Assembly: GCF_900460525.1 (NCBI RefSeq)
Contig: NZ_UHIY01000001.1
Coordinates: 2,604,001-2,668,000 of the forward strand
DNA: 64,000 nucleotides
From: Yersinia kristensenii
GTDB lineage: Bacteria; Pseudomonadota; Gammaproteobacteria; Enterobacterales; Enterobacteriaceae
Direction of reading: 5' to 3'
The notes below the pieces were generated by a model that worked only from the letters and a program-made list of their open reading frames with translations, ran no database searches and was not told the origin of the DNA. This document shows, in pieces, positions 30,016 to 40,788 of the stretch (position 1 is its first letter; each line of letters begins with the position of its first letter). Position numbers and translations under genes: made by a program.

Positions 30016-30211
30016 ATTTAACTTCCTGTCAGCAATGATTTTTTGTTTCTTAATATTACGTGACGGGGAGCTAAACGCCTAACGAAAGGCAGGTAAAAGC
30101 GTGTAAATGAGAGAAAGTGAGGCCGGGGCAGAATAAAACAGCGCGGGATGGCCCCGCGCAGTAGCAAATAATGGCAACCGTATCACGGCGAATAACCGTT
30201 AAACGCGCCCC

Positions 30212-31081
30212 TCAGTAGAGTAAGGAGTAAAGTTGACGGCGATATTTGGCAGCCAGCGCATCGCCAGTACCTAATGCGGCCAAAATATCCATTAATGTCT
30301 TACGCGCCGTGCCATTTGCCGCAGTCAGGTCTTTCTTCAAGTGCCCCAACAGCAACTCAAGAGCCTCTTCGTTACGTCCGACCTGATGCAGTTGCAGGGC
30401 TAATTGCACTGCCAGTTCAGCGTTATCCGGCTGTTCAGCCACTTGTTGTTGTAACAACTGGATTTCGGGGGTATCAGCGGCTTGTTTAAGCAACTCAATT
30501 TGAGCAATTAGCCCCTGATAACGGGTGTCACGGTCTTGCAGTGGAATAGTGGCCAATACGCTTTCAGCATCTTCACTGCGGTTTAACTGAATTTGTGCTT
30601 CCGCCAGTTGCAGCGCAATGTCACTGGTTTGCGGGTTATTGCTTTGTTGCATCAACTGCCAGGCGTCTTTCAGCAATGGCAATGCTTCCTGCATTTTACC
30701 CTCACTCATCAACTGTGCAGCTTCGGCAGCTTTCAACTCTTCAGGTTTCGGTAACACTCGTTGCAGTAGTTCGCGGATAACTTCCTCTGGCTGTGGCCCT
30801 TGGAATCCATCAACGGGCTGACCGTCCTTAAAGAGATAAACAGCCGGAATGGAGCGCAAACCAAACTGTGACGCCACCATTTGTTGTGCATCGCAATCAA
30901 CACGCGCCAGAATGAATTGGCCCGCATATTCTGCGGCCAGTTTATCCAGCACTGGGGTCAGTTGCAGACAGTGCTGGCTGCGTTCAGACCAAAAATAGAA
31001 CAGCACAGGCACAGCCATGGATTGTTCTAAAACCTGATGTAGGTTCGCTTCAGTAATATCAATCGTAGTAGGTGCTAGCAT
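30212..31081 (-). CDS. ybbN: YbbN/CnoX thioredoxin-TPR chaperedoxin
   Basis: 289 residues: an N-terminal thioredoxin fold (about 1-110) where the CxxC site is SQHC, so it lacks normal redox activity, then tetratricopeptide-like repeats. E. coli YbbN (CnoX) is 284 residues and cooperates with DnaK and GroEL, protecting clients under chlorine stress. The protein ends [13 protein letters not shown], as in E. coli. Lies upstream of ybbO on the same strand in gene order, as in E. coli. Confidence 0.95.
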   Translation of the reverse strand: MLAPTTIDITEANLHQVLEQSMAVPVLFYFWSERSQHCLQLTPVLDKLAAEYAGQFILARVDCDAQQMVASQFGLRSIPAVYLFKDGQPVDGFQGPQPEEVIRELLQRVLPKPEELKAAEAAQLMSEGKMQEALPLLKDAWQLMQQSNNPQTSDIALQLAEAQIQLNRSEDAESVLATIPLQDRDTRYQGLIAQIELLKQAADTPEIQLLQQQVAEQPDNAELAVQLALQLHQVGRNEEALELLLGHLKKDLTAANGTARKTLMDILAALGTGDALAAKYRRQLYSLLY

Positions 31082-31145
31082 GAATTATTTCTCTCATCCG
31101 TTTTAACAGTAGATGGGGGCAGATTATGTCGCTTCAACCTCAAGC

Positions 31146-31922
31146 TTAGGAATTGCCACGCAGGACTTTGTCCAACAGGCGGCCCGGCAAGATGCGGCGC
31201 AAGATCGTCAGCGCATGGGCGACTAAAGTGACCGGATAGCGCAATTGCGGACGCGGGCTTTCCAACGCATGGCGCAATTTCGGCAAAATAGCTTCTGGCG
31301 GCAGTGTAAAACGCTTGGCAATACCAGGATTATTCACCGGCTTATCAACTTGAGCTTGATTGACATTTTGCGTGAAATGGGTGCTTATCGGGCCAGGTTC
31401 AATCAAACTGACCCGAATCCCGCTGTCATGCAGTTCCATACGCAATGCATCTGACCAAGCTTCCAGCGCATATTTACTGGCAGCATAGGCACCGCGACCG
31501 GCAGTTGAAACCAACCCCATTACTGAACTGGTTTGAATAATGCGCCCTTCACCGTGAGGTAGCATGGCGGGCAGCAAAAGTTGCGTCAGTTGGTGGGTGC
31601 CAAACAGGTTGGTGGAAAATTGTTTTTCCAACTGCTGGCGCGAAATCGTCTGCAAGGGGCCATATAGCCCAAAACCGCCATTGTTAAACAAGCCATACAA
31701 GCGTCCACCGGTCAACGCGATAACCTGCGCTGCAGCGCGTTCGACACTGGCGCTGTCATCCAAATCCAGTTCAATACCTTCCAGACCCAATTGAGTCATC
31801 TTCGCGACATCATCGGTTTTACGGCAGGCCGCCAGCACGCGATAACCTCGGTTTTTCAAGTCTTGCGCCGCAATCAGGCCAATACCGCTGGAACAACCGG
31901 TAATTAATACTGCTTTTTGCAT
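31146..31922 (-). CDS. ybbO: short-chain dehydrogenase/reductase YbbO
   Basis: 258 residues, classical SDR: cofactor motif TGCSSGIG at about 8-15, NNGGFG, catalytic serine in QTSSVMG and Y-x3-K in YAASKYAL. E. coli YbbO is an NADP-dependent aldehyde/retinal reductase. It lies between tesA and ybbN on the same strand, as in E. coli, with short spacers (63 bp each side). Confidence 0.93.
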   Translation of the reverse strand: MQKAVLITGCSSGIGLIAAQDLKNRGYRVLAACRKTDDVAKMTQLGLEGIELDLDDSASVERAAAQVIALTGGRLYGLFNNGGFGLYGPLQTISRQQLEKQFSTNLFGTHQLTQLLLPAMLPHGEGRIIQTSSVMGLVSTAGRGAYAASKYALEAWSDALRMELHDSGIRVSLIEPGPISTHFTQNVNQAQVDKPVNNPGIAKRFTLPPEAILPKLRHALESPRPQLRYPVTLVAHALTILRRILPGRLLDKVLRGNS

Positions 31923-31985
31923 AACTTTACCTAGTGAGTGATTCTATTTATCTAAACAAGTGTTATTACTTCTTGTGGTTTCTGG

Positions 31986-32621
31986 TTATTGAACAGCGAC
32001 TAACGGTTTGAGTTGTTGCGACATCCATTCAGCAATGAATGGTTGGGCCTCGGCGTTAGGATGTAACCCATCATCCTGCATCCACTCGGGTTTGACGGCA
32101 ACTTGTTCCATAAAGAAAGGCACCAAAGGAATGCCAAATTGCTGTGCGAGCTGCGGATACATAGCGGTGAAAGCATCAGTATAACGGCGGCCATAGTTAG
32201 GTGGAATGCGGATTTGCATTAATAAGGGCTGAGCTTTAGCCTCTTTAATCTGATTGATAACTTGTGTTAAATCCCGTTGAATATCCTGCGGTGGGAAACC
32301 GCGCAGGCCATCATTGGCACCCAACTCAATCAGTACCCAGCGGGGCTGATGTTGTTTCAGCAGGGCAGGCAGGCGGGCCAGACCCTGCGCAGCAGTATCA
32401 CCACTGATACTGGCGTTAACCACCTTCGGTAATGACGGCGTGGCTTGCCATGTTTTATCCAGTCGCGAAGGCCAGGCTTCGGCAATTGGCAGGCGGTAAC
32501 CGGCGCTTAAACTGTCGCCGAGAATCAAAAGTGTATCGGTTGCGGCGGCACGCAAACTGAATAATCCCAACAGTAATAGGAAGGGAAGATGCCAGCGGAA
32601 AACGTTCTTGAAGTTCATCAT
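31986..32621 (-). CDS. tesA: TesA, periplasmic acyl-CoA thioesterase/lysophospholipase I
   Basis: 211-residue precursor. The signal peptide MMNFKNVFRWHLPFLLLLG... is cleaved near RAAATDT. SGNH-hydrolase blocks: GDSLSAGY (catalytic serine), ISGD, GANDG and DGLHPN (catalytic Asp-His). Two consecutive ATGs at 32621 and 32618 can start it. The 5' end overlaps the divergent ybbA by 33 bp, as the E. coli pair also does, so each promoter must lie inside the other gene. Confidence 0.95.
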   Translation of the reverse strand: MMNFKNVFRWHLPFLLLLGLFSLRAAATDTLLILGDSLSAGYRLPIAEAWPSRLDKTWQATPSLPKVVNASISGDTAAQGLARLPALLKQHQPRWVLIELGANDGLRGFPPQDIQRDLTQVINQIKEAKAQPLLMQIRIPPNYGRRYTDAFTAMYPQLAQQFGIPLVPFFMEQVAVKPEWMQDDGLHPNAEAQPFIAEWMSQQLKPLVAVQ

Positions 32622-33275
32622 CTTAATAAACACGTCGGTCAGGGTGAGCAACAGCTCTCCATCCTTACCGGAGTTGAGCTGGTTGTCAAACCCGCGCAGA
32701 CAATTGCGCTGATTGGTGAGTCAGGTTCAGGTAAATCAACTTTACTGGGCATTCTGGCTGGGCTGGATGATGGCAGCAGCGGCGAAGTCAGTTTACTCGG
32801 CCAGTCTTTGACCGCCATGGATGAAGAAGGGCGCGCGCAACTGCGGGCAAAAAATATCGGTTTTGTTTTCCAATCATTTATGTTGGTGCCGACGCTTAAT
32901 ACATTAGAAAACGTCCAGCTTCCGGCGCTATTACGCGGAGAAAGCGAGCGCGAAAGTAAAACCCATGCCATTGAGCTATTAAAATTGGTGGGGTTGGAGA
33001 AGCGGTTGCACCATCTGCCTGCTCAGCTTTCGGGTGGTGAGCAGCAGCGCGTGGCGCTAGCGCGGGCTTTTAGTGGGCGGCCAAAAGTACTGTTTGCCGA
33101 TGAGCCAACCGGTAATCTTGACCGGCACACGGGTGACAAGATAGCTGATTTGCTGTTTTCCCTTAACCGGGACTACGGCACCACATTAATTTTGGTTACT
33201 CACGATGTGCAATTAGCTGGCCGTTGCCAGCGGCGGCTGCGGCTCCAAGACGGTAAATTGTGGGAGGAAGCATGA
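32589..33275 (+). CDS. ybbA: ABC transporter ATP-binding protein YbbA
   Basis: 228-residue ATPase of the MacB/LolD type: Walker A GESGSGKST near residue 43, Q-loop FVFQSFML, signature LSGGEQQRVALARA, Walker B VLFADEPTGNLD and H-loop VTHD. Pairs with YbbP downstream (ATGA overlap at 33272-33275). Substrate unknown; linkage to tesA suggests a lipid or envelope role, which is inference. Confidence 0.95.
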   Translation: MPAENVLEVHHLNKHVGQGEQQLSILTGVELVVKPAQTIALIGESGSGKSTLLGILAGLDDGSSGEVSLLGQSLTAMDEEGRAQLRAKNIGFVFQSFMLVPTLNTLENVQLPALLRGESERESKTHAIELLKLVGLEKRLHHLPAQLSGGEQQRVALARAFSGRPKVLFADEPTGNLDRHTGDKIADLLFSLNRDYGTTLILVTHDVQLAGRCQRRLRLQDGKLWEEA

Positions 33276-35695
33276 TTTGGCGCTGGTTTTGGCGTGAGTG
33301 GCGCTCACCCTCACTGCTGATTGTCTGGCTGGCGTTAACTCTGGCGGTGGCTTGTGTGCTGGCGCTGGGCAGTATTAGTGACCGGATGGAGCAAGGGCTG
33401 AGTCAACAGAGCCGTGATTTTCTGGCGGGCGACCGCGTGTTGAAAGCTTCTCATCCGGTGCCGGAGAGCTGGTTGCTGGAGGCGAAGCAGCAGGGGCTGG
33501 CTATCAGCCACCAACTTTCATTTATGACTATGACGTTTGCCGGTGATCGCCCACAACTGGCGGACGTGAAAGCCACAGATTTAGCTTATCCGCTGTATGG
33601 CAAGCTGGAAACCTTACCGGCGAATGTCAAACTTGAACCAGGAACTGCGCTGGCAGCCCCGCGATTACTGGCGCTGCTCGGAGTTAAAGTCGGCGATACA
33701 CTGGAAGTTGGTGATACTTCGCTAAAAATCATTGGCGAAGTGTTACAGGAGCCTGACGCCGGTTTTAACCCATTTCAAACCGCGCCGCGGGTTTTAATCA
33801 ATCTGGCGGATGTAGAGAAAACCGGTGCAATACAACCGGGTAGCCGTTTGAGCTATCTCTATATGTTTGCCGGGCCACCGGAGGCTATTGCTCAGTTTAG
33901 TGATTGGCTGACCCCACAATTGAAGCCGGAACAGCGCTGGTATGGTTTGCAAGAGTCTGGTGGCGCGCTGGGGAAATCCCTACAACGCGCCCAGCAATTC
34001 CTGCTGTTATCGGCATTATTAACATTATTACTGTCCATTGCCGCAGTCGCCGTGGCCATGGGGCATTATTGCCGCAGTCGCTATGATTTGGTGGCGGTGC
34101 TGAAAACCTTGGGGGCCGGGCGCAGCGCGCTACGGCGGCTCATTATCGGGCAGTGGATCTCGGTGTTGGTGCTGGCGGGCTTGTGCGGCAGTGTGATTGG
34201 CTTGTTGTTCGAGAAAGTGTTAATCCGCTTGTTGTCCCCGGTATTACCGGCTGCATTACCGGCCGCCGGTGTCTGGCCATGGATATGGTCAATGGGATCG
34301 CTGATATTGATTTCATTGCTGGTGGGCATTCGCCCCTATCGGCAACTGCTGGCAACTCAGCCGTTGCGGGTATTACGCCGCGATGTTTCAGCCAATGTTT
34401 GGCCGCTGCGCTACTTTATTCCGGTGATGATAGCGGTGGTGGTCGGCTTGCTGGCCTTACTGATGGGCGGGAATTCGCTGCTGTGGGCCATTCTCGGCGG
34501 CATGGTGGTGCTGGCGTTATTGCTGGGCATTATCGGCTGGGGGGGGTTATTGCTGTTGCGCCGCCTGACGGTGACTCGCTTGTCATTACGGCTGGCGATT
34601 AACCGCTTGTTGCGCCAACCGTGGATGACGCTAACGCAGCTGGCGGCATTCTCACTGTCATTTATGTTGTTGGCTTTATTATTGGTATTACGCGGTGATT
34701 TATTGGATCGTTGGCAGCAGCAATTGCCGCCGGATAGCCCGAACTATTTCCTGCTGAATATAACGCCGCAGCAGGTACCGCAAGTCACGGAATTCCTCGC
34801 GCAACATCAGATAACGGCGTCGACTTTCTATCCGATTATTCGCGCTCGGCTGACTGAAATTAATCAACAACTGGCGACGGAGCGAGTCGCGGAAGATGCG
34901 CCCGGCGGGGAGGCGGTCAATCGCGAGTTGAATCTGACCTGGCAGCAAGATTTGCCTGCACACAATATTTTGACCGCCGGACAGTGGCCGCCTAAGGCGG
35001 ATGAAGTGTCGATTGAGAAGGGAATTGCTGACCGGCTGGGGATTAAAATCGGCGATAAAATGACATTCAGTGGCGATACGCAGTCATTTGGTGCGACCGT
35101 GAGCAGTATTCGCCAGGTAGATTGGGAAAGCCTGCGCCCTAATTTTTACTTTATTTTCCCGCTAGGCACGTTGGATGGCCAGCCACAAACCTGGCTGACC
35201 AGCTTCCGCTATCACGGTGACGGCGAGGTTCTGACGCAATTGAATCGCCAGTTCCCGACCCTTAGCTTGCTGGATATTGGTGCGATGCTGAAACAGGTTG
35301 GGCAGGTGCTGCAACAGGTCAGCCGAGCGCTGGAAGTCATGGTGGTATTGGTGATTATTTGTGGCACTTTGCTGCTATTAGCACAGGTACAGGTCGGTAT
35401 GCGCCAACGTCGTCAAGAACTGGTGGTTTACCGGACACTTGGTGCAAGTAAACGCTTACTGCGCGGCACATTGTGGTGGGAATTTGCATTGCTGGGGCTG
35501 GTGGCAGGTATGGCGGCTGCCATTGGAGCAGAAGCGGCACTTTGGGCATTGCAGCGCTTAGTGTTTGATTTCCCGTGGCAACCTAACTGGATGATGTGGT
35601 GGTTATTGCCACTGGCGGCAGCACTGTTGCTGTCACTGTGCGGTGGTTGGTTGGGGGCGCGGTTGTTGCAGGGGCGGAATACCCTTCTTACTTGA
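33272..35695 (+). CDS. ybbP: ABC transporter permease YbbP, C-terminus altered by ERIC insertion
   Basis: 807-residue FtsX/MacB-like permease with about ten membrane segments: one N-terminal, clusters at about 250-480 and a final group at about 690-800, separated by large periplasmic domains. ATG 33272 has GGAGGAA just upstream and overlaps the ybbA stop. The E. coli protein ends with about nine residues after the last GGWLGARL helix boundary; here the ERIC repeat at 35678-35804 supplies the last five codons (NTLLT) and the stop. Probably functional because the loss affects only the tail. Confidence 0.94.
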   Translation: MIWRWFWREWRSPSLLIVWLALTLAVACVLALGSISDRMEQGLSQQSRDFLAGDRVLKASHPVPESWLLEAKQQGLAISHQLSFMTMTFAGDRPQLADVKATDLAYPLYGKLETLPANVKLEPGTALAAPRLLALLGVKVGDTLEVGDTSLKIIGEVLQEPDAGFNPFQTAPRVLINLADVEKTGAIQPGSRLSYLYMFAGPPEAIAQFSDWLTPQLKPEQRWYGLQESGGALGKSLQRAQQFLLLSALLTLLLSIAAVAVAMGHYCRSRYDLVAVLKTLGAGRSALRRLIIGQWISVLVLAGLCGSVIGLLFEKVLIRLLSPVLPAALPAAGVWPWIWSMGSLILISLLVGIRPYRQLLATQPLRVLRRDVSANVWPLRYFIPVMIAVVVGLLALLMGGNSLLWAILGGMVVLALLLGIIGWGGLLLLRRLTVTRLSLRLAINRLLRQPWMTLTQLAAFSLSFMLLALLLVLRGDLLDRWQQQLPPDSPNYFLLNITPQQVPQVTEFLAQHQITASTFYPIIRARLTEINQQLATERVAEDAPGGEAVNRELNLTWQQDLPAHNILTAGQWPPKADEVSIEKGIADRLGIKIGDKMTFSGDTQSFGATVSSIRQVDWESLRPNFYFIFPLGTLDGQPQTWLTSFRYHGDGEVLTQLNRQFPTLSLLDIGAMLKQVGQVLQQVSRALEVMVVLVIICGTLLLLAQVQVGMRQRRQELVVYRTLGASKRLLRGTLWWEFALLGLVAGMAAAIGAEAALWALQRLVFDFPWQPNWMMWWLLPLAAALLLSLCGGWLGARLLQGRNTLLT

Positions 35696-35804
35696 CGTTG
35701 CAGCGTTGTTGGCGGCTCTCGTTCACCCGAATCACTGACTTGTGTCAGCTCATCGGGATTCGCTCGTTTGCCGCCTGGCTGCAATGCCAATTACTTTGGG
35801 TATT
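35678..35804. repeat. ERIC element overlapping the ybbP 3' end
   Basis: Exactly 127 bp between inverted ends AATACCC (35678-35684) and GGGTATT (35798-35804), with the same core as the copy at 2806-2932 (TCACCCGAATCACTGACT and GTCAGCTCATCGGG). Its first 18 bp encode the end of ybbP; its other end lies 13 bp from the purK stop, so it may also act as a hairpin terminator for both genes. Confidence 0.92.
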
Positions 35805-35816
35805 GATCGAAGTTAG

Positions 35817-36881
35817 CTACAGCTTAGCTTGCGCCCAACGCAGAGCGTTTTGGTATTCCGCGGGTAGCAAAGGTGCTAATGCCGTCAGGGCCGCACTTAA
35901 TGCTGCGCCATCGGGATCATTTAAATTCAAATGGCCCACTTTGCGGCCTTCGCGCACTTCTTTTTCATACCAATGCAGATGCACCAAGGGCAGTGACAGC
36001 CACGTGATATTCACTGGCGTGCCAATCAGATTGACCATCGCGGAGGGAGTATTTACCACCGGCTTGGGTAGCGGTAAATCCAAAATAGCCCGCAGATGCA
36101 GCTCAAACTGGCTGATAGACGCCCCATTTTGTGTCCAGTGACCACTGTTATGTACTCGCGGTGCCAGCTCATTGATTAATAAACTGTCGTCGACGATAAA
36201 ACATTCCATCGCCATTACACCCACATAATTCAGCTCATCCATGATTGCAGACAGCATTTTTTCTGCTTGCTGCTGTAGTTTGCGATTGGGCCGTGGCAAT
36301 GCCACGCTCATACGCAAAATGCCCTCTTCATGAAGATTATGGGTCAGTGGATAAAAGACTGATTGGCCTTGATGGCTGCGCGCACCGACCAGTGAAACCT
36401 CGCCGGAAAAGTTAATCCCCTGCTCGACAATACATTCGCCGTAAGCATCGGTTGGCAAACACTCTTGCTCACCGGCGCGTAAACGCCACTGACCACGACC
36501 GTCATAACCGCCGACCCGACGTTTCACGATGGCTAACTCACCCAGTGTGGTGAAAATTTGCGGCCATTCACTCTTGCTGGCCAGCAATTGCCATGGCGCG
36601 GTGGCGAGATTCAGGCTATCGAGCAATTGCTTTTGCGTCAGACGATCAGCCAAACGTGGGAAAATATCGCGGTTAACGAAAGCGGTGTGGGTGGCGAGTT
36701 CGCGGGTTAAAGCCGTTTCTGGCCAGCGCTCAATCTCGGCAGTAATCACACTGTGCTGATAAGGCACGGCTTCTGGCTCGGCATCTAAACCCACCGGATA
36801 AACAGCAATACCCAGCGGCTCACCAGCTTGACGCAACATGCGCCCCAACTGACCATTGCCTAATACGCAAACGGGTTTCAT
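35817..36881 (-). CDS. purK: N5-carboxyaminoimidazole ribonucleotide synthase
   Basis: 354-residue ATP-grasp enzyme of purine synthesis converting AIR plus bicarbonate and ATP to N5-CAIR. N-terminal [19 protein letters not shown], glycine-rich [14 protein letters not shown] and metal-site [15 protein letters not shown] are visible. Its ATG overlaps the purE stop (ATGA). Same length and order as E. coli purEK. Both genes lie behind a PurR-type operator. Confidence 0.96.
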   Translation of the reverse strand: MKPVCVLGNGQLGRMLRQAGEPLGIAVYPVGLDAEPEAVPYQHSVITAEIERWPETALTRELATHTAFVNRDIFPRLADRLTQKQLLDSLNLATAPWQLLASKSEWPQIFTTLGELAIVKRRVGGYDGRGQWRLRAGEQECLPTDAYGECIVEQGINFSGEVSLVGARSHQGQSVFYPLTHNLHEEGILRMSVALPRPNRKLQQQAEKMLSAIMDELNYVGVMAMECFIVDDSLLINELAPRVHNSGHWTQNGASISQFELHLRAILDLPLPKPVVNTPSAMVNLIGTPVNITWLSLPLVHLHWYEKEVREGRKVGHLNLNDPDGAALSAALTALAPLLPAEYQNALRWAQAKL

Positions 36882-37402
36882 GCTTCATCCCTCGGATCGG
36901 GATTATCCAACACTTCGTCAGTTTGGTTCTTACGCCAATCCGCTAAACGTGCAGCCAATTCAACATCATGCAGCGCCAGTATTTGCGCCGCCAGCAATGC
37001 AGCATTCGCCGCCCCAGCTTTACCAATAGCCAGCGTCCCCACCGGAATACCCCGTGGCATCTGCACAATGGAATAGAGACTATCGACGCCGCTTAATGCC
37101 GCACTTTGTACCGGCACACCTAAAACCGGCACCAGTGTTTTGGCCGCCAGCATACCTGGCAGGTGAGCAGCACCGCCCGCGCCTGCAATAATGACATGTA
37201 AGCCATTCGCGTCGGCTTGTTCAGCAAAACTGAACAGTTTATCGGGGGTGCGGTGGGCAGAAACCACCTCGACATGAAACGGGACATTGAGCGTGGTGAG
37301 CACGTCGGCGGCGAACTGCATGGTGGCCCAGTCACTCTTGGACCCCATTACGATAGCGATTTTAACCCCGGCTGGATAAGCCGAATCGAGGTTAGCTCCC
37401 AT
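36878..37402 (-). CDS. purE: N5-carboxyaminoimidazole ribonucleotide mutase
   Basis: 174-residue enzyme rearranging N5-CAIR to [23 protein letters not shown] and the [11 protein letters not shown] loop are conserved. ATG 37402 ([12 protein letters not shown]) is preferred because AGGAG sits 10 nt upstream; the frame is open further to 37429. Overlaps purK. Expression is probably repressed by PurR via the box at 37503-37518. Confidence 0.96.
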   Translation of the reverse strand: MGANLDSAYPAGVKIAIVMGSKSDWATMQFAADVLTTLNVPFHVEVVSAHRTPDKLFSFAEQADANGLHVIIAGAGGAAHLPGMLAAKTLVPVLGVPVQSAALSGVDSLYSIVQMPRGIPVGTLAIGKAGAANAALLAAQILALHDVELAARLADWRKNQTDEVLDNPDPRDEA

Positions 37403-37502
37403 GAGTGTAAAGCTCCTGTGATTGCGCAAGCGTCGGCCAGAATGATCTTATTTCAATCATGGCTGGCGGAGAGGGCGTAGAGCATATCATGAGCCAAAGG
37501 CG

Positions 37503-37518
37503 AGGAAAACGGTTGCGT
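37503..37518 (-). promoter_or_regulatory. PurR operator of purEK
   Basis: On the minus strand ACGCAACCGTTTTCCT, matching the palindromic PurR box ACGCAAACGTTTGCGT at most positions and close to the E. coli purE operator. It lies about 100 bp upstream of the purE start. Confidence 0.82.
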
Positions 37519-37578
37519 AGCGGCTTTTAGTGGGTTTTATCAGTTTTTTATCGCAGTTTATGGGGTGCAGCGGGAAGG

Positions 37579-38301
37579 TTAAAACGGGAATTTAATCAAT
37601 TCAACACTATCAGCCGTGACTTTAACCATTGAGCCCTCAACATGCCAGGCACCTAAAACCAGCCGGTGTGCCGTTTCCGCCGCTAATTCGACAATATGAA
37701 CCGCAGGACGGTGGGTATGCCCATGAATCATCCAACTGACATTATTTCGCTCGAAAGTCTCAACCACCGCGTGTGGATTGACATCCATAATCAGTTGCGA
37801 TTTACCGCTATTATTTTGTTGGCTTTGATTGCGCATATAAGCAGCAATGCGTAAGCGAAAACGCAGCGGTAGCCACAGAAAGAGCTTTTGGATCAGGGGA
37901 TTGTGTACTCGGCGGCGAAAATGCTGATAGTCGGCATCATCAGTACACAGGGTATCGCCATGTAAAATAACGATTTTACGGCCATACAACTCAACAACTT
38001 TCTCTTCCGGCAGCAAGATCATACCACTTTCAAGCGCAAAGCGTTTGCCCAGCAAAAAATCGCGGTTACCGTGAATAAAGTAGCAGGGCACGCCCTGTTG
38101 CTGGAGTGATTTTAACGCAGTAGCAACTTGCCGATACAGCGGCTCGGGATCATCGTCACCAATCCAGGATTCGAATAAATCGCCCAGGATATATAATGCA
38201 TCAGCATGAATAGCATCACGCTGTATAAAATGCAGGAAACCGGCAGTGATTGCCGGTTCCTGAACGCTAAGATGCAAATCTGCAATAAAAAGCGTGCTCA
38301 T
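37579..38301 (-). CDS. lpxH: UDP-2,3-diacylglucosamine pyrophosphatase
   Basis: 240-residue peripheral membrane enzyme of lipid A synthesis, cleaving UDP-2,3-diacyl-GlcN to lipid X and UMP. Calcineurin-like metal ligands are seen in FIADLHL (D-x-H), [14 protein letters not shown] and HGHTHRP. Starts 10 bp downstream of ppiB, so the two share an operon as in E. coli. Confidence 0.96.
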   Translation of the reverse strand: MSTLFIADLHLSVQEPAITAGFLHFIQRDAIHADALYILGDLFESWIGDDDPEPLYRQVATALKSLQQQGVPCYFIHGNRDFLLGKRFALESGMILLPEEKVVELYGRKIVILHGDTLCTDDADYQHFRRRVHNPLIQKLFLWLPLRFRLRIAAYMRNQSQQNNSGKSQLIMDVNPHAVVETFERNNVSWMIHGHTHRPAVHIVELAAETAHRLVLGAWHVEGSMVKVTADSVELIKFPF

Positions 38302-38311
38302 TAAGCCGTTA

Positions 38312-38806
38312 TTACTCGCTAACAGTAACGCTTTGAATGATCACATCTTCTTTTGGCACATCTTGATGCATACCGCTGCGGCCAGTCGCGACGTTTTTGA
38401 TTTTATCAACCACGTCCAAGCCGTCAGTCACTTCAGCGAACACGCAGTAACCCCAACCATCTGGGCGCTCTGAACGGAAGTTAAGGAAGTCATTGTCTGC
38501 AACGTTAATAAAGAACTGAGCAGTAGCAGAGTGTGGATCGTTGGTACGCGCCATTGCCAAGGTGCCACGGGTATTTTTCAGACCGTTGTTGGCTTCGTTC
38601 TTGATAGGGGCATCCGTTGTTTTCTGGTTCATGCCCGGCTCAAAACCACCGCCCTGGATCATGAAGCCATCGATAACACGGTGGAAAATAGTGTTATCAT
38701 AGAAACCTTTACGGCAGTAGTTCAGGAAATTTTCAACAGTAGCTGGCGCTTTATCCGCGAAGGTGTTGATGACGATATCGCCGTGATTAGTATGAAAAGT
38801 GACCAT
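38312..38806 (-). CDS. ppiB: peptidyl-prolyl cis-trans isomerase B (cytosolic cyclophilin)
   Basis: 164-residue cyclophilin without signal peptide. [18 protein letters not shown] holds the catalytic arginine; [16 protein letters not shown] and [18 protein letters not shown] follow. Length equals E. coli PpiB. Divergent from cysS across 212 bp that must hold both promoters. Confidence 0.96.
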   Translation of the reverse strand: MVTFHTNHGDIVINTFADKAPATVENFLNYCRKGFYDNTIFHRVIDGFMIQGGGFEPGMNQKTTDAPIKNEANNGLKNTRGTLAMARTNDPHSATAQFFINVADNDFLNFRSERPDGWGYCVFAEVTDGLDVVDKIKNVATGRSGMHQDVPKEDVIIQSVTVSE

Positions 38807-39018
38807 AATAATGTTCCCGCTAGTGTAATAAGTGTATTCACAAATGAGTCGTAACTCTTTAGACGGCTCTTATATCATATCTGCGGGATTGAGTCAGCAT
38901 TCGAAACGCCGGCAAGATGTGCGAAAAAGTGCTGTATCGAAGGCAAATTTACCGCATAATCTGATGATATCTTGTTAAACCATGCGTATCGCAAAAACAA
39001 AAACCACGGAATGTCCCG

Positions 39019-40404
39019 ATGCTAAAGATTTTTAATACACTGAGTCGCCAAAAAGAGGAATTCAAGCCTATTCATGCCGGTAAAATAGGTATGTATGTAT
39101 GCGGGATCACCATTTATGACCTGTGTCACATTGGGCATGGGCGTACTTTTGTCGCTTTCGACGTTGTTGCGCGTTATTTGCGTTATTTAGGGTATTCTTT
39201 GACGTACGTCCGCAATGTCACTGACGTTGACGATAAAATTATTAAACGGGCCATTGAAAACAATGAAACCTGCGAGCAACTGACTACGCGGATGTTGGCT
39301 GAAATGCACAAAGATTTTGATGCATTGAACCTCAAACGCCCAGATTTAGAGCCGCGCGCTACCCATCACATCCCCGAAATTATTGAGCTGACCGAGCGTT
39401 TGATCGCCCGCGAGCATGCTTACGTGGCTGCCAATGGGGATGTTATGTTCTCTGTTGAGAGTGATCCAGATTACGGTTTGTTATCTCGTCAAGATCTGGA
39501 CCAGTTGCAAGCGGGGGCGCGAGTTGAAGTGGCTGATGTTAAACGCAACCCGATGGATTTCGTGCTGTGGAAAATGTCCAAACCCGGCGAACCTAGCTGG
39601 GAATCACCTTGGGGGCCGGGCCGCCCTGGTTGGCATATTGAATGTTCGGCAATGAACAGCAAGCAGTTAGGCGCGCATTTTGATATTCACGGTGGCGGCT
39701 CTGATTTGATGTTCCCGCACCACGAAAATGAAATTGCACAATCTACCTGTGCGCATGATGGCCCTTATGTGAATTACTGGATGCATTCCGGTATGGTGAT
39801 GATCGACAAAGAAAAAATGTCGAAATCACTGAATAACTTTTTCACCATCCGTGATGTACTGGCCTATTATGATGCTGAAACCGTGCGCTATTTCTTAATG
39901 TCCGGTCATTATCGTAGCCAGCTTAATTACAGTGAAGAAAATCTCAAGCAAGCACGTGCTTCTTTAGAGCGCTTATACACCGCGCTGCGCGGTACTGATG
40001 CCAATGCAACGCCGGCGGGTGGCGCTGAATTTGAAGCACGTTTTCGTGCGGCAATGGATGATGATTTCAATACGCCAGAAGCCTACTCTGTGCTGTTTGA
40101 TATCGCCCGTGAAGTGAACCGCCTCAAAGCTGAAGATATGACTGCGGCAAATGCGTTAGCGGCAGAGTTGCGTAAACTGGCGCATGTGCTGGGGTTATTA
40201 GAGCAAGATCCAGAACTGTTTTTACAAAGTGGTGCGCAGACTGACGACGACGAAGTGGCAAAAATCGAAGCTCTTATCAAACAGCGCAATGATGCCCGCA
40301 GCAGTAAAGACTGGGCACTGGCAGATTCTGCCCGTGATCAATTGAATGAGCTGGGGATTGTGCTGGAGGATGGTCCACAAGGGACGATATGGCGGCGTAA
40401 GTAA
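39019..40404 (+). CDS. cysS: cysteinyl-tRNA synthetase
   Basis: 461-residue class I synthetase. CGITIYD (zinc cysteine) near 28, HIGHGRTF (HIGH motif) near 37, the zinc-binding ECSAMN and [15 protein letters not shown] region near 209-238, and KMSKSLNNF (KMSKS) near 266-274. Length equals E. coli CysS. A terminator follows at 40452-40495. Confidence 0.97.
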   Translation: MLKIFNTLSRQKEEFKPIHAGKIGMYVCGITIYDLCHIGHGRTFVAFDVVARYLRYLGYSLTYVRNVTDVDDKIIKRAIENNETCEQLTTRMLAEMHKDFDALNLKRPDLEPRATHHIPEIIELTERLIAREHAYVAANGDVMFSVESDPDYGLLSRQDLDQLQAGARVEVADVKRNPMDFVLWKMSKPGEPSWESPWGPGRPGWHIECSAMNSKQLGAHFDIHGGGSDLMFPHHENEIAQSTCAHDGPYVNYWMHSGMVMIDKEKMSKSLNNFFTIRDVLAYYDAETVRYFLMSGHYRSQLNYSEENLKQARASLERLYTALRGTDANATPAGGAEFEARFRAAMDDDFNTPEAYSVLFDIAREVNRLKAEDMTAANALAAELRKLAHVLGLLEQDPELFLQSGAQTDDDEVAKIEALIKQRNDARSSKDWALADSARDQLNELGIVLEDGPQGTIWRRK

Positions 40405-40451
40405 CACCGTATTTGGGCGCTGAGTGGGCGACTATTCAGTGAACTAAGATT

Positions 40452-40495
40452 AAAAAAATTGCGGTTCTGGCGCTGACCAGTAACCGCATTTTTTT
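40452..40495. terminator. terminator between cysS and ybcJ
   Basis: GCGGTT (40461-40466) pairs with AACCGC (40482-40487); A-rich on the left and T-rich on the right, so it can act in both directions. The cysS and ybcJ genes are convergent. Confidence 0.78.
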
Positions 40496-40573
40496 GCCCA
40501 TATTTTGTACTTTTAACTGTTGCTACGGCAGTTTTTCGCAATAACCAGCTAAAACTCGCCGTTGCTGAGGTTA

Positions 40574-40786
40574 TTAGGCTTTAACCTGTACTTTCATACC
40601 TTGAAACTCAACAATTTGGTCAGCCAGGATCTTGCAGCGCTTGCGCGTTTCTACATTCCCGTCAACTTTTACCTGCCCATCAGCAATGGCGGCTTTTGCT
40701 GATGCACCGCTATCGTTCCAACCTTGCAACTTTAATAAGTCACACAGTTCGACGTGCGGGTGTTTTTCCAAATGAAAAATGTCCAT
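40574..40786 (-). CDS. ybcJ: YbcJ, S4-domain RNA-binding protein
   Basis: 70-residue S4-like protein: LEKHPHVELCDLLKLQGWNDSGASAK and IADGQVKVDGNVETRKRCK form the alpha-L RNA-binding fold. Same size as E. coli YbcJ, whose role is unclear, possibly ribosome-related. Follows folD by 2 bp, so co-transcribed. Confidence 0.93.
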   Translation of the reverse strand: MDIFHLEKHPHVELCDLLKLQGWNDSGASAKAAIADGQVKVDGNVETRKRCKILADQIVEFQGMKVQVKA

Positions 40787-40788
40787 TA

